From the NCBI GenBank assembly GCA_009377755.1, contig WHTM01000051.1, positions 1 to 34,502 on the forward strand: a stretch of DNA of 34,502 bases, in the 5' to 3' direction. The position numbers and the translations under genes were made by a program. The DNA is from Hyphomicrobiales bacterium. GTDB taxonomy: Bacteria; Pseudomonadota; Alphaproteobacteria; Rhizobiales; Xanthobacteraceae. Shown here piece by piece: positions 1 to 6,850 of the stretch (positions are counted from its first letter, which is position 1; every line of letters starts with the position of its first letter). The notes under the pieces are model-generated. The model searched no databases and was not told the origin of the DNA. It saw only the letters and a list, made by a program, of their open reading frames with translations.

Positions 1-1196
1 TGGACGTCATCCTGCTCGAATGGCTCAGCGCCATGGTGCGCTGGGTGCACGTGATCGCCGGCATCGCCTGGATCGGCTCATCGTTCTATTTCATCCACCT
101 CGACTTGAGCCTCAAGGCGCGCCCCGATCTGCCGCCTGGCGTGAAGGGCGAGGCCTGGCAGGTGCATGGCGGCGGCTTCTATCACATGCTCAAGTACATG
201 GTCGCGCCGGCGCGTCTGCCCGACCATCTCACCTGGTTCAAGTGGGAGGCCTACGCGACCTGGCTCTCCGGCTTCGCGCTGCTGGTGATCGTCTACTACC
301 TCGGTGCCGAGATGTTCCTGATCGACAAGGCGGTGTTCGAGATGAGCGCGCCGATGGCGGCGGGCATCGCCTTCGGCACGCTGGTGGTGTCGTGGCTGGT
401 CTATGAGGGCCTGTGCCGCTCACCGCTCGCCAAGCACGACGTCGCGCTGTCGCTCACCGGCTACGTCTACCTCGTCGGCCTCACCTACATGTTCACTCAC
501 GTGTTCTCGGGGCGCGGCGCGCTCAACCAGATCGGCGCGATCATCGGCACCATCATGGTGGCGAACGTGTTCCTCATCATCATCCCGAACCAGAAGAAAA
601 TGGTCGCGGCGCTGCTCGCCGGGAAGGAGCCCGAGGCCCGCCTCGGCGAGGAAGGCAAGACGCGCTCGGTGCACAACAACTACCTGACGCTGCCGGTGGT
701 GTTCCTGATGCTGTCGAGCCATTACCCGCTGGTGTTCGCCACCAAGTACAATTGGGTGATCGTGGCGATCTTGCTGATCATCGGCCCCGTGATCCGCCAC
801 TTCTACAACGAGCGGCACGCTGGCCGCGAAGATCCGTGGTGGACCTGGGCGGTGGCGGCGATCGGATTGTGCACAGTGATCTGGCTCACCGCCGCCGGCC
901 CGCGCGAGGACACGAGAGGCTCGCTGCCGCCGGCGCCGACGTTCGCCGCGGTGTCCGATATCGTCGTCTCCCGCTGCAGCATGTGCCATGCCGCGCAACC
1001 GGTGTGGGCCGGCTTTACCCATGCGCCGAAGGGCGTGATGCTCGACACGCCGGAGCGCATCCTTAACGCTGCGCGCATGATCGACATCAACACGGTGCGC
1101 TCCTCGGCGATGCCGCCCGGCAACATCACCGAGATCAGCCTCGACGAGCGGCGCGCGCTCGCGGCGTGGCTCGCAGCAGGGGCGAAGGGGGAGTGA
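1..1196 (+). CDS. puuD: Urate hydroxylase PuuD with C-terminal cytochrome c domain (5' end cut by about 1 base)
   Basis: Membrane enzyme that oxidises urate to 5-hydroxyisourate and passes electrons to the respiratory chain through its own cytochrome c domain. The N-terminal part is a multi-helix membrane domain opening with RWVHVIAGIAWIGSSFYFIH, typical of this family. The C-terminal part carries a heme-binding CSMCH motif at bases 975-989, about residues 326-330. The frame is open to the window edge: it reads DVILLEWLSA before the Met at base 33, and the first two bases are TG, so the true ATG probably starts one base before the window and gives about 398 residues. The next urate genes lie more than 10 kb downstream at 11.5 kb, unlike the usual compact cluster. 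Family assignment is firm; the exact start is inferred. Confidence 0.93.
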   Translation, partial: DVILLEWLSAMVRWVHVIAGIAWIGSSFYFIHLDLSLKARPDLPPGVKGEAWQVHGGGFYHMLKYMVAPARLPDHLTWFKWEAYATWLSGFALLVIVYYLGAEMFLIDKAVFEMSAPMAAGIAFGTLVVSWLVYEGLCRSPLAKHDVALSLTGYVYLVGLTYMFTHVFSGRGALNQIGAIIGTIMVANVFLIIIPNQKKMVAALLAGKEPEARLGEEGKTRSVHNNYLTLPVVFLMLSSHYPLVFATKYNWVIVAILLIIGPVIRHFYNERHAGREDPWWTWAVAAIGLCTVIWLTAAGPREDTRGSLPPAPTFAAVSDIVVSRCSMCHAAQPVWAGFTHAPKGVMLDTPERILNAARMIDINTVRSSAMPPGNITEISLDERRALAAWLAAGAKGE

Positions 1197-1213
1197 TTCC
1201 GAAGTGATACGAT

Positions 1214-1262
1214 GACCGTGCCGCGAGCACGGTCCTCACCTCTCCCCAACGGAGGGAGAGGT
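1214..1262 (+). terminator. Double hairpin after puuD
   Basis: Two stem-loops lie between the convergent puuD and CHRD genes. GACCGTG (1214-1220) pairs with CACGGTC (1228-1234). ACCTCTCCC (1238-1246) pairs with GGGAGAGGT (1254-1262). There is no T-run, so this may be a terminator, an mRNA 3' stabiliser or a copy of a dispersed CTCCCC-type repeat; a similar palindrome occurs near 15.5 kb. Confidence 0.5.
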
Positions 1263-1276
1263 CGGCGACCCCCTAG

Positions 1277-1307
1277 CTGATCGGCTACGGCCGCAATCCG
1301 CCCGATC
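1277..1307. repeat. 31-bp direct repeat, left copy (puuE-like)
   Basis: This stretch matches 11557-11587 at 30 of 31 positions; only base 1296 (A) versus 11576 (C) differs. At 11557 the sequence is codons 12-22 of puuE (LIGYGRTPPDP). Here it would read LIGYGRNPPD but belongs to no intact gene. It lies directly after puuD and overlaps the first two bases of the CHRD stop codon. The similarity ends abruptly at both sides. It looks like a relic of puuE or a target/attachment duplication left when the intervening 10 kb was inserted. Confidence 0.85.
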
Positions 1308-1761
1308 AGAACAACTGGCCCCGCAATGCGCCGCCAGGGAATTGCCCGGTATGGACGTTGACATAGAAGCCGGCGGAATCATTGCGGATGTTACCGCCGA
1401 CCGCAGGATCGATGGCAATGCAGTCGCTGACATGGCCCAAGCTGCCGCCGACTGGTGGGGTGAGCGGGACAACGATTGGGCCGTTGACCCCGGCGTTTCC
1501 GCGATGAATGTGGGCGGCGGTGGGCCTATCGATGCGCATGACGATGATCGAATAGCAGATCCGGCCGTTCGACCTGAATACGACCGATGCGGAACCGTAG
1601 CCGTCCGGATCGCCGGCATTGGCCTGGCCTCCGGCGCTGACCTCGTTGCCGCCTTTCAGAATGGCGAAAAACGTCGTGTCTGTCGCGTAAGCCTGGGTCC
1701 CGGCAACACATCCGAGAGCAGCAAGCAAAGCGATACGGATGGACTTACCAAGCGCTAACAT
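1306..1761 (-). CDS. Secreted CHRD-domain protein
   Basis: Small exported protein of about 151 residues. An N-terminal signal peptide (MLALGKSIRIALLAALGCVA, with likely cleavage after the following GTQAYA) precedes one CHRD domain. CHRD hallmarks are LKGGNEV near the start, the AAHIHRG segment in the middle and the closing FPGGALRGQL. Two cysteines (ICYS and SDCIAID) could form a disulfide. The start at 1761 is chosen because GGGAGGA lies just upstream; a start 21 bases earlier would put residues before the signal peptide. The bacterial role of CHRD domains is not established. The gene converges on puuD and its stop abuts the 31-bp direct repeat, so it marks the left edge of the accessory block. 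Confidence 0.82.
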   Translation of the reverse strand: MLALGKSIRIALLAALGCVAGTQAYATDTTFFAILKGGNEVSAGGQANAGDPDGYGSASVVFRSNGRICYSIIVMRIDRPTAAHIHRGNAGVNGPIVVPLTPPVGGSLGHVSDCIAIDPAVGGNIRNDSAGFYVNVHTGQFPGGALRGQLF

Positions 1762-2092
1762 TGCTTCCTCCCTGTAAGTCAAGAGCCTATCATTGGCGGT
1801 TCAATCCGGCACTCGGCTCCTGGACCGGACCATGCGATCCTGCACCGGCAATAGCGTTGAAGGCAGAAGCGTTGAAGGCAGAGCACCGCCCCCAAGGAAG
1901 CCTACATTGCAGAACCCGGCTCGCAAAAGTAACGTCCGCTTGAACGCGCCACCCGCTGTTCGAATATCCGGTCGGGAGCCGAACGCCGGGCCGGCAGGAC
2001 GGCCATGGCATCGAGAGCGTAACGATGCGCTGGGTGTTGCGCTTGGCCGTCATGGACGCGAAAATCCCGAAGCGACACCAATGAGGCCAAAG
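1762..2092. other. Divergent intergenic region between the CHRD and Bug-receptor genes
   Basis: About 330 bases separate two divergent starts. It must hold promoters for both genes, but no convincing -35/-10 pair stands out. The only clear structure is the perfect 15-bp tandem duplication at 1853-1882. Confidence 0.4.
1853..1882. repeat. 15-bp perfect tandem duplication
   Basis: AGCGTTGAAGGCAGA occurs twice head to tail (1853-1867 and 1868-1882) upstream of the Bug-type receptor gene. It could be a doubled regulator site or a replication-slippage product. Confidence 0.7.
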
Positions 2093-3064
2093 ATGCGACT
2101 CCCCTGGCTGATGCTTGGACTGGCGGCTGCCGCCTGCGTGAACGCGGCGGGCGCCGGCGCGCAGGATTATCCGAGCCGGCCCATCCACATCGTCGTCCCC
2201 TACGCGCCCGGCGGCGGCGTCAGCGTGGTCGGCCAACTCATCGGCCAGAAGCTCTCGGAGCTCACCAAGCAGCCGGTGGTGATCGACAATCGTCCCGGCG
2301 CCGGCGGCAATGTCGGCGCCGACGCCGTCGCGAAGTCCGCGCCCGACGGCTACACCGTGCTGCTGCACACCAGCGCGATGGCCACCGTCGGAACGCTCTA
2401 TCGCAAGCTGCCGTTCGATCCGGTGAAGGACTTCGCGCCGGTCACGATGGTGATCGCGACCCAGTTCGTCGTCGGTGGATCGCCCAAGAACCCGGCGGCC
2501 TCGCTGCGCGACCTGGTCGCGCAGGCCAAGGCCAATCCAGGCAAGTTGAACTACGCCTCGAGCGGGCTCGGCAGTTCGCTGCACCTGTTCGCCGAAATGC
2601 TCAAGGATGCCGCCGGCGTCGACATCGTGCACGTGCCCTACCGCGGCGATGCGCCAATGACGACCGCATTGATCTCCGGCGATGTGCAGCTCGCGTTCCT
2701 GCCGCAGGCGACCGGCGTCGCCAACGTCAGCGGCAATGTCATCCGCGGCCTCGCGGTCACCGGAACCAAGCGCATGGAGTCGCTACCCGACGTGCCGACC
2801 GTTGGCGAGCAAGGCATTGCCGGCTTCGAACGCGGCAGTTGGATCGGATTGTTTGCGCCCGCCGCCACGCCGCCGGCGACCGTGCGCGCCTTGCAGCAGC
2901 GGATGGCCAAGGTGCTTACCGATCCGCAGGTGCGCCAGCGCCTCATGGCGACCGGCCAGGAACCGGTCGGCAACTCGCCTGCCGAGTTCGCGGCTCAGTT
3001 CCAAGCCGACATCGCCCGCTTCGCCAAGGTCATCGAGCAGGCGAAGATTCCGAAGCTGGAGTGA
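2093..3064 (+). CDS. Bug-family (TctC-like) periplasmic solute receptor
   Basis: Periplasmic tricarboxylate-transporter-type binding protein of about 323 residues. The signal peptide (MRLPWLMLGLAAAACVNAAG, then AGAQ) is followed by the family opening YPSRPIHIVVPYAPGGG. Further hallmarks are VVIDNRPGAGGN, APDGYTVL, VPYRGDAP and LPDVPTVGEQGI. Start 2093 is preferred because GAGG sits six bases upstream; an in-frame ATG at 2081 is the alternative. Bug proteins often occur as orphans, and no TctA/TctB membrane partner is in this window. They commonly bind carboxylates or amides; the ligand here is unknown. Divergent from the CHRD gene and convergent with the MBL pair. Confidence 0.92.
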   Translation: MRLPWLMLGLAAAACVNAAGAGAQDYPSRPIHIVVPYAPGGGVSVVGQLIGQKLSELTKQPVVIDNRPGAGGNVGADAVAKSAPDGYTVLLHTSAMATVGTLYRKLPFDPVKDFAPVTMVIATQFVVGGSPKNPAASLRDLVAQAKANPGKLNYASSGLGSSLHLFAEMLKDAAGVDIVHVPYRGDAPMTTALISGDVQLAFLPQATGVANVSGNVIRGLAVTGTKRMESLPDVPTVGEQGIAGFERGSWIGLFAPAATPPATVRALQQRMAKVLTDPQVRQRLMATGQEPVGNSPAEFAAQFQADIARFAKVIEQAKIPKLE

Positions 3065-3172
3065 GGCGGGGGCGGCTTGGCCCATGTTCCTCACCCTGAG
3101 GAGCATCGCACCGGGTCTACCCGAGATCGGCACAATGAGAGTGCACAAGTCGGCTGTTTTAGCCGAAGGCGT

Positions 3173-3225
3173 AATCCGCCGCGCTGCCGAAGGCGGCGGA
3201 TTTCGCTTCGCTCATCCGGGTTACG
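3173..3225. repeat. REP-like palindromic element
   Basis: AATCCGCCG (3173-3181) pairs with CGGCGGATT (3194-3202), and the unit continues through TTTCGCTTCGCTCATCCGGG to TTACG at 3225. Its reverse complement resembles the element at 5055-5086 and shares the GCTTCGCT core with the other REPs. It lies between convergent genes, a usual REP position, and may also end transcription. Confidence 0.6.
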
Positions 3226-3234
3226 GTCGCCGCG

Positions 3235-4083
3235 TCACTCCGCAGCCACCGCCTTCTTCCCGAACAACGCCTCGTTGGTGCCGCGCTCTGCAACGCTCGA
3301 GCCGTAGAGCAGCCCCTCCTTGACCTTCGGCATGGTGCGTGCGACGTCGGTGATGACGAGCCCGTGCGTCGGGCATACCGTCTTCACGTCGAGCGCCTGC
3401 ATCAGATGGTCGAGCCGGTCGCAATAGTTGCGCATATCGGCCCACTTGGTCCACCACAGGGCGAGATCGGCGAACACGGCGGTCGTGTCCTGGAGGTCGA
3501 GCGAGGCCGCCTCCTCGGCGACAAGGCCGCAGTGGCCGTCCTCATGGTAGTGGCTGTAGGCGAAGCCGTCGCCGGGAAAGAGCACGCGCTCGCGGGTCTC
3601 GAAACCCCACCAGGTGGTGCGCATGTCGCGTACCACCGGCTCGACGGCGCGGAAGGCGCGGCCGCCGAGGTCGATCTCGTCGCCCTCCTGCATCATGCGC
3701 ATGCGGTGCTCGTGCTGCGGGAAGGCGAGGTGATAGTCGGACACGTCGCCGACGAGGATCGCGTCGGGATAGCGCGTCAGCACGCGGCCGAGCCCGCCGC
3801 AATGCGGCGTCTCCTGGTGCGTGACGAACAGATATTTCAGCGCCGGCCGGCCGGGCAGCAGCGTGTTGAGCTGCGCTTCGGTGATCGGGAAGTCCTTCGG
3901 ATGGCCGGTCTCGACCAGCATCGATGCGGTCTCGCCGACGATCAGGAACGAGGCGTTGCAGCCGTGATAGATCTTGCCCTGCTGGCGCTGCTCCAGGCAC
4001 TCGCCCAGCCAGAAGATGCCGGGCGCGACCTCGCGCGGCAGCGGATTGGGGCGGTTCAGCGTGCCCTGATGACGCGCGGCCAT
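3235..4083 (-). CDS. Flavodiiron-like metallo-beta-lactamase-fold protein with altered metal site
   Basis: MBL-fold protein of about 282 residues, closest in motif style to the oxygen-reductase (flavodiiron/ODP) branch, but with no flavodoxin domain. The first metal motif is THQETPH (His89, Glu91, His94), where canonical proteins have HxExDH; the Asp is replaced by Pro. The second-site His appears to be Arg152. Asp172 (FPGDGF) and His240 (CPTHGL) are kept. The ATG at 4083 has AGGAAAGG eight bases upstream; a GTG at 4092 would overlap the preceding stop. It is the second gene of a tandem MBL pair and surely co-transcribed. Substrate unknown; hydrolase or oxidoreductase cannot be decided. Confidence 0.85.
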   Translation of the reverse strand: MAARHQGTLNRPNPLPREVAPGIFWLGECLEQRQQGKIYHGCNASFLIVGETASMLVETGHPKDFPITEAQLNTLLPGRPALKYLFVTHQETPHCGGLGRVLTRYPDAILVGDVSDYHLAFPQHEHRMRMMQEGDEIDLGGRAFRAVEPVVRDMRTTWWGFETRERVLFPGDGFAYSHYHEDGHCGLVAEEAASLDLQDTTAVFADLALWWTKWADMRNYCDRLDHLMQALDVKTVCPTHGLVITDVARTMPKVKEGLLYGSSVAERGTNEALFGKKAVAAE

Positions 4084-4088
4084 TGTAA

Positions 4089-4973
4089 TCACCTTTCCTC
4101 GTCGCGGCCGACGTAGCGCGACGTAGCGACCGTCTTGTCGAGCGACTTGAGCACGTCGTCGACGAGCCTGATGTGCTTCTCGACCGTCTTCCTGCCGCGC
4201 AGGATGCAGCCGTAGCCGGGCGCGATCGTCTCGATGTCGTGCTTGCTGAGAATCTCATCGATGCCTTTGCGCAGTTTCGCGGTGTCGACGCCCTCGAGCC
4301 ACCAGTAGCGGGTGTTGAGCAGGAACGAGCGCACATGGTCGAAGTCGGTCGGGTCGTCGTCGCCGTCCTCGATGATCCAGGGGCCGTCCGGCCGCTCGCG
4401 CCAGGTGTGCGTCCACATGTCGGAGGTGAACAGCGTCTTGGTCGCTTCATCATAGATCCACCGCGTGGCGATGAGGCGGATCGGCGCCTGGTAGACGACG
4501 ACAGGACGCCCGAGATCGCCGATCGGGATCGTCTCCTCGCGGCTGATGGTGGTGATGTTGAGCCTGTCCAGCGTGGGTTGCCCGGAGTCCGAGCCGGCAC
4601 CGAAATCGAACCAGAACGCGGCGTCAGGATTGCCGGTGAAGCATTCCTTGACGTTGAAGTGGAGCGTGAACGGGTCGATGTTCTGGATCGACATGAATTC
4701 GTTCAGCCGCAGCGGCAGCAGCGAAAGCGGCAGCGTGCGAGGGACGAGGGATTCGATTTGCCCGCGCAGCGCCGGCTCGTGCCCGCCGAAGCCGGTGTCG
4801 ATGAGCCAGGCGGCGTCGGGCTGTGTGAGCAGGTAGCAATTGGAGACCGACCAGCCGGTGGCGCTCGCCGGATAGGAACTCACCCGGCCGTCGAGCGGCA
4901 TCAGGTTCTGCAAGGCATAGAGCTTGTCGGCGGCAAGCTCTCTGATGTTCTCGTTTTTGGTTCTATCGAGCAC
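4089..4973 (-). CDS. MBL-fold protein with mostly lost metal ligands (partner of the downstream MBL gene)
   Basis: Protein of 294 residues with the same flavodiiron/ODP-like fold pattern. The fold is recognisable from NCYLLTQPDAAWLIDTGFGG and from the ATKTLFTSDMW strand-turn. Aligning the metal motifs by eye, HxExDH reads LNEFMS (residues 90-95), the middle His is Arg165, and the last His is Tyr in APGYGCIL; only Glu92 and Asp185 remain. It may therefore be a non-catalytic or regulatory partner of the second MBL protein. The start is a GTG at 4973 with AAGGGA about eight bases upstream. The stop lies five bases before the next gene's ATG, so the two form one operon. Confidence 0.8.
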   Translation of the reverse strand: MLDRTKNENIRELAADKLYALQNLMPLDGRVSSYPASATGWSVSNCYLLTQPDAAWLIDTGFGGHEPALRGQIESLVPRTLPLSLLPLRLNEFMSIQNIDPFTLHFNVKECFTGNPDAAFWFDFGAGSDSGQPTLDRLNITTISREETIPIGDLGRPVVVYQAPIRLIATRWIYDEATKTLFTSDMWTHTWRERPDGPWIIEDGDDDPTDFDHVRSFLLNTRYWWLEGVDTAKLRKGIDEILSKHDIETIAPGYGCILRGRKTVEKHIRLVDDVLKSLDKTVATSRYVGRDEER

Positions 4974-5054
4974 GATTTGAGTCCCTTGTAAGCCCTCGGT
5001 TGTCCGTCAAGCAGATCGGGCTGATCTTGCCCGGATTGGCCTTGGCATAGCAAG

Positions 5055-5086
5055 CGTAGCCCGGGTTGAGCGTGCGAAATCTGGGG
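5055..5086. repeat. REP-like element (degenerate copy)
   Basis: CGTAGCCCGGGTTGAGCGTG followed by CGAAATCTGGGG resembles the reverse complement of the element ending at 3225. It lies in the repeat-rich gap upstream of the MBL pair. Confidence 0.5.
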
Positions 5087-5100
5087 TTTCCTCTCAGAAC

Positions 5101-5131
5101 GTAGGGCGCAATAAGCGAAGCGCATTGCGCC
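5101..5131 (-). repeat. REP element A
   Basis: GTAGGGCGCAATAAGCGAAG continuing to CGCATTGCGCC is a 31-base palindromic unit. It is the inverted counterpart of the units at 5231 and 5558; its reverse complement differs from the 5231 copy at one position. GGCGCAAT and ATTGCGCC can pair to form the stem. Confidence 0.75.
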
Positions 5132-5230
5132 ATCTGCGGGGCGGCTTCCATAACAATGGCGCGGCTTGTGGGTCAGCCTCGAAGCCGCGCGATTTGGGAA
5201 TTGCGTTCCACGGGGCCGTTGCACGGGTGC

Positions 5231-5262
5231 GGCGCAATGCGCTGCGCTTATTGCGCCCTACG
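5231..5262 (+). repeat. REP element B, adjoining the transposase remnant
   Basis: GGCGCAATGCGCTGCGCTTA followed by TTGCGCCCTACG. It ends one base before the stop codon of the transposase fragment on the minus strand, the classic arrangement of a REP next to its RAYT gene. Same orientation as element C. Confidence 0.78.
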
Positions 5263-5263
5263 G

Positions 5264-5512
5264 TCAAACACGCTCGCCAAAATCACCCGCCACAGCAACG
5301 TCGCCCGCCCAATCCTCCGGAAGCAGTTCCGCCCGCACGTCGCGGTGGAACGACGAGCGCGGCCAATCGCGGACGAGGGTCACCAACCCGTGCTTGACGA
5401 GATTGATGCAGCAATACTCGACGTGGCGGCGGAAATCCTCATCGTCGCGGATCAGATGTTCCCAGAACCGACGCTGCCAGACGGCAACGATAGGCCGGCG
5501 TTGATGCGCCTC
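5264..5512 (-). pseudogene. REP-associated tyrosine transposase (RAYT, Y1_Tnp) C-terminal remnant
   Basis: Reading the minus strand from the stop at 5264-5266 back to an in-frame stop at 5513-5515 gives 82 sense codons. They include VWQRRFWEHLIRDDEDFRRH, then VEYCCINLVKHGLVTLVRDW and PRSSFHRDVR. This is the conserved C-terminal half of RAYT transposases, with the WQRRFWEH signature. The N-terminal part with the HUH motif is missing and no start codon fits, so this is a truncated relic. RAYTs mobilise REP sequences; copies of the matching REP flank it at 5231 and 5558. Identification is from motif recall and the REP context. Confidence 0.82.
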
Positions 5513-5557
5513 TCAGGGCGGGCGGAGACGGTCGACAGAAGGCGACAGCGCCGGCGC

Positions 5558-5589
5558 GGCGCAATGCGCTACGCTTATTGCGCCCTACG
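5558..5589 (+). repeat. REP element C
   Basis: GGCGCAATGCGCTACGCTTA followed by TTGCGCCCTACG. It matches element B except at one position and lies on the far side of the RAYT remnant. Confidence 0.75.
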
Positions 5590-5591
5590 GA

Positions 5592-5625
5592 GGCGGCGGG
5601 ATACGCTTCGCTAATCCGCCCTACG
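5592..5625 (+). repeat. REP-like element D (variant)
   Basis: GGCGGCGGGATACGCTTCGC followed by TAATCCGCCCTACG. It has the same layout as element C with stem bases changed from GCGCAAT to GCGGGAT, so it is a related sub-family lying directly after C. Confidence 0.65.
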
Positions 5626-5672
5626 CGCTGACCTGTCGCGCGTGAAACATGAGTAAGCCTGGAGGAAACAGT

Positions 5673-6833
5673 TTGTCCCGGCATTCGCTGCGTTTCGGCA
5701 TGTTCATCGGGCCGTTCCATGCCACCAATCTCGATCCCACCTACGCCCTGGAACGCGATCTACAGCTCGTGACGCTGCTGGACCGGCTTGGCTTCGACGA
5801 GGCGTGGGTTGGCGAGCATCATTCCGGAGGCTTTGAGATCATCGCTGCTCCTGAAGTCTTTATTGCCGCAGCGGCGGAGCGCACGAAGCATATCAGACTG
5901 GGCACCGGCGTGAAATCGCTGCCCTATCATCATCCCTTCGTGGTGGCCGAAACGATGGCGCAGCTCGATCACATGACGCGTGGCCGCGTGATGTTTGGCG
6001 CCGGGCCGGGCGCTCTGCCATCGGACGCCAAGATGTTTGGTCTTGCGCCGGTCGATCTGCGCCCGCGCATGGACGAGGCGCTCGATTGCATTGTCGCATT
6101 GCTGCGCGGTGAAACCGTCACGAAGAAAACAAGCTGGTTCGAGCTGTGCGAGGCACGTCTGTCCGTTGGTTGCTATTCGCAGCCGACGATGGAGATTGCA
6201 GTAACCTCGATCCGTTCGCCGGCGGGCGCGCTGGCGGCGGGACGGCATGGGACGGGGCTGCTGGTGCTGTCGGGCGTCGACGATGCCTCGATGAAGCATC
6301 ATGTTTCCAACTGGAACATCTACGAAGAAACATGCCGCCGTCACGGCCATACGGCCGACCGTTCGCGCTGGCAGTTTGCGATCCAGATTCATCTTGCGGA
6401 AAGCCGCGAGCAGGCGCGCAAGGATGTCGAATATGGACTCGAGAAATGGATCGGCTATGCCAACGATATCGTGCCCGCGCCCAATCCTCCGCCGCGCGGG
6501 CTCGCCGATCCCGCGCGCTGGATGGTGGAAAACGAACGCGCGATCATCGGCACGCCGGACGACGCGGTGGAGAAGATCGAGCACATGCTCGAAGTCACCG
6601 GCGGCTTTGGCGGCGTACTGGTGTTCGCGCAGGATTGGGCCAATTGGCAGGCGACCCAGCGAAGCCTCGAATTGATCGCCGAGGAAGTGCGGCCGAAACT
6701 CAACGGCAGCAACCTACTGCGGCAGGCGAGCTACGACCGCAACGCGCCGATCCAGGACGCCAATCGCGCGCTGGCGCAGGCCGGTATCGAAGATGCGCTG
6801 GCGCGGTATGAGGCAACAAAGGCGCGAGGATAG
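5673..6833 (+). CDS. LLM-class flavin-dependent monooxygenase (limonene monooxygenase LimB-like)
   Basis: Bacterial-luciferase-fold flavin enzyme, about 386 residues. It begins LRFGMFIGPFHATNLDPTYA, then LDRLGFDEAWVGEHHSGGFE, IRLGTGVKSLPYHHPFVVAE and GRVMFGAGPGALPSDAKM. This series matches limonene 1,2-monooxygenase-type proteins, which use FMNH2 from a separate reductase. No flavin reductase is adjacent, and the real substrate is unknown. The start is taken as TTG at 5673 because GGAGGA lies six bases upstream at 5661-5666; the upstream ATG at 5649 has no Shine-Dalgarno and would place that site inside the coding region. Flanked by REP elements upstream and converging with the HEPN-like gene. 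Confidence 0.9.
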   Translation: MSRHSLRFGMFIGPFHATNLDPTYALERDLQLVTLLDRLGFDEAWVGEHHSGGFEIIAAPEVFIAAAAERTKHIRLGTGVKSLPYHHPFVVAETMAQLDHMTRGRVMFGAGPGALPSDAKMFGLAPVDLRPRMDEALDCIVALLRGETVTKKTSWFELCEARLSVGCYSQPTMEIAVTSIRSPAGALAAGRHGTGLLVLSGVDDASMKHHVSNWNIYEETCRRHGHTADRSRWQFAIQIHLAESREQARKDVEYGLEKWIGYANDIVPAPNPPPRGLADPARWMVENERAIIGTPDDAVEKIEHMLEVTGGFGGVLVFAQDWANWQATQRSLELIAEEVRPKLNGSNLLRQASYDRNAPIQDANRALAQAGIEDALARYEATKARG

Positions 6834-6850
6834 CTAAGGTTCCCTCACCG

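Noticed and set aside
1790-2632. Long minus-strand frame (280 codons) opposite the Bug receptor gene
   Set aside because: It lies antisense to a clear receptor gene, and its Arg/Gly/His-rich composition is typical of GC-rich shadow frames.
5101-5625. CRISPR array suggested by repeated 32-base units
   Set aside because: Units are few, in both orientations, irregularly spaced and self-complementary; they are REPs next to a RAYT remnant, with no cas genes.
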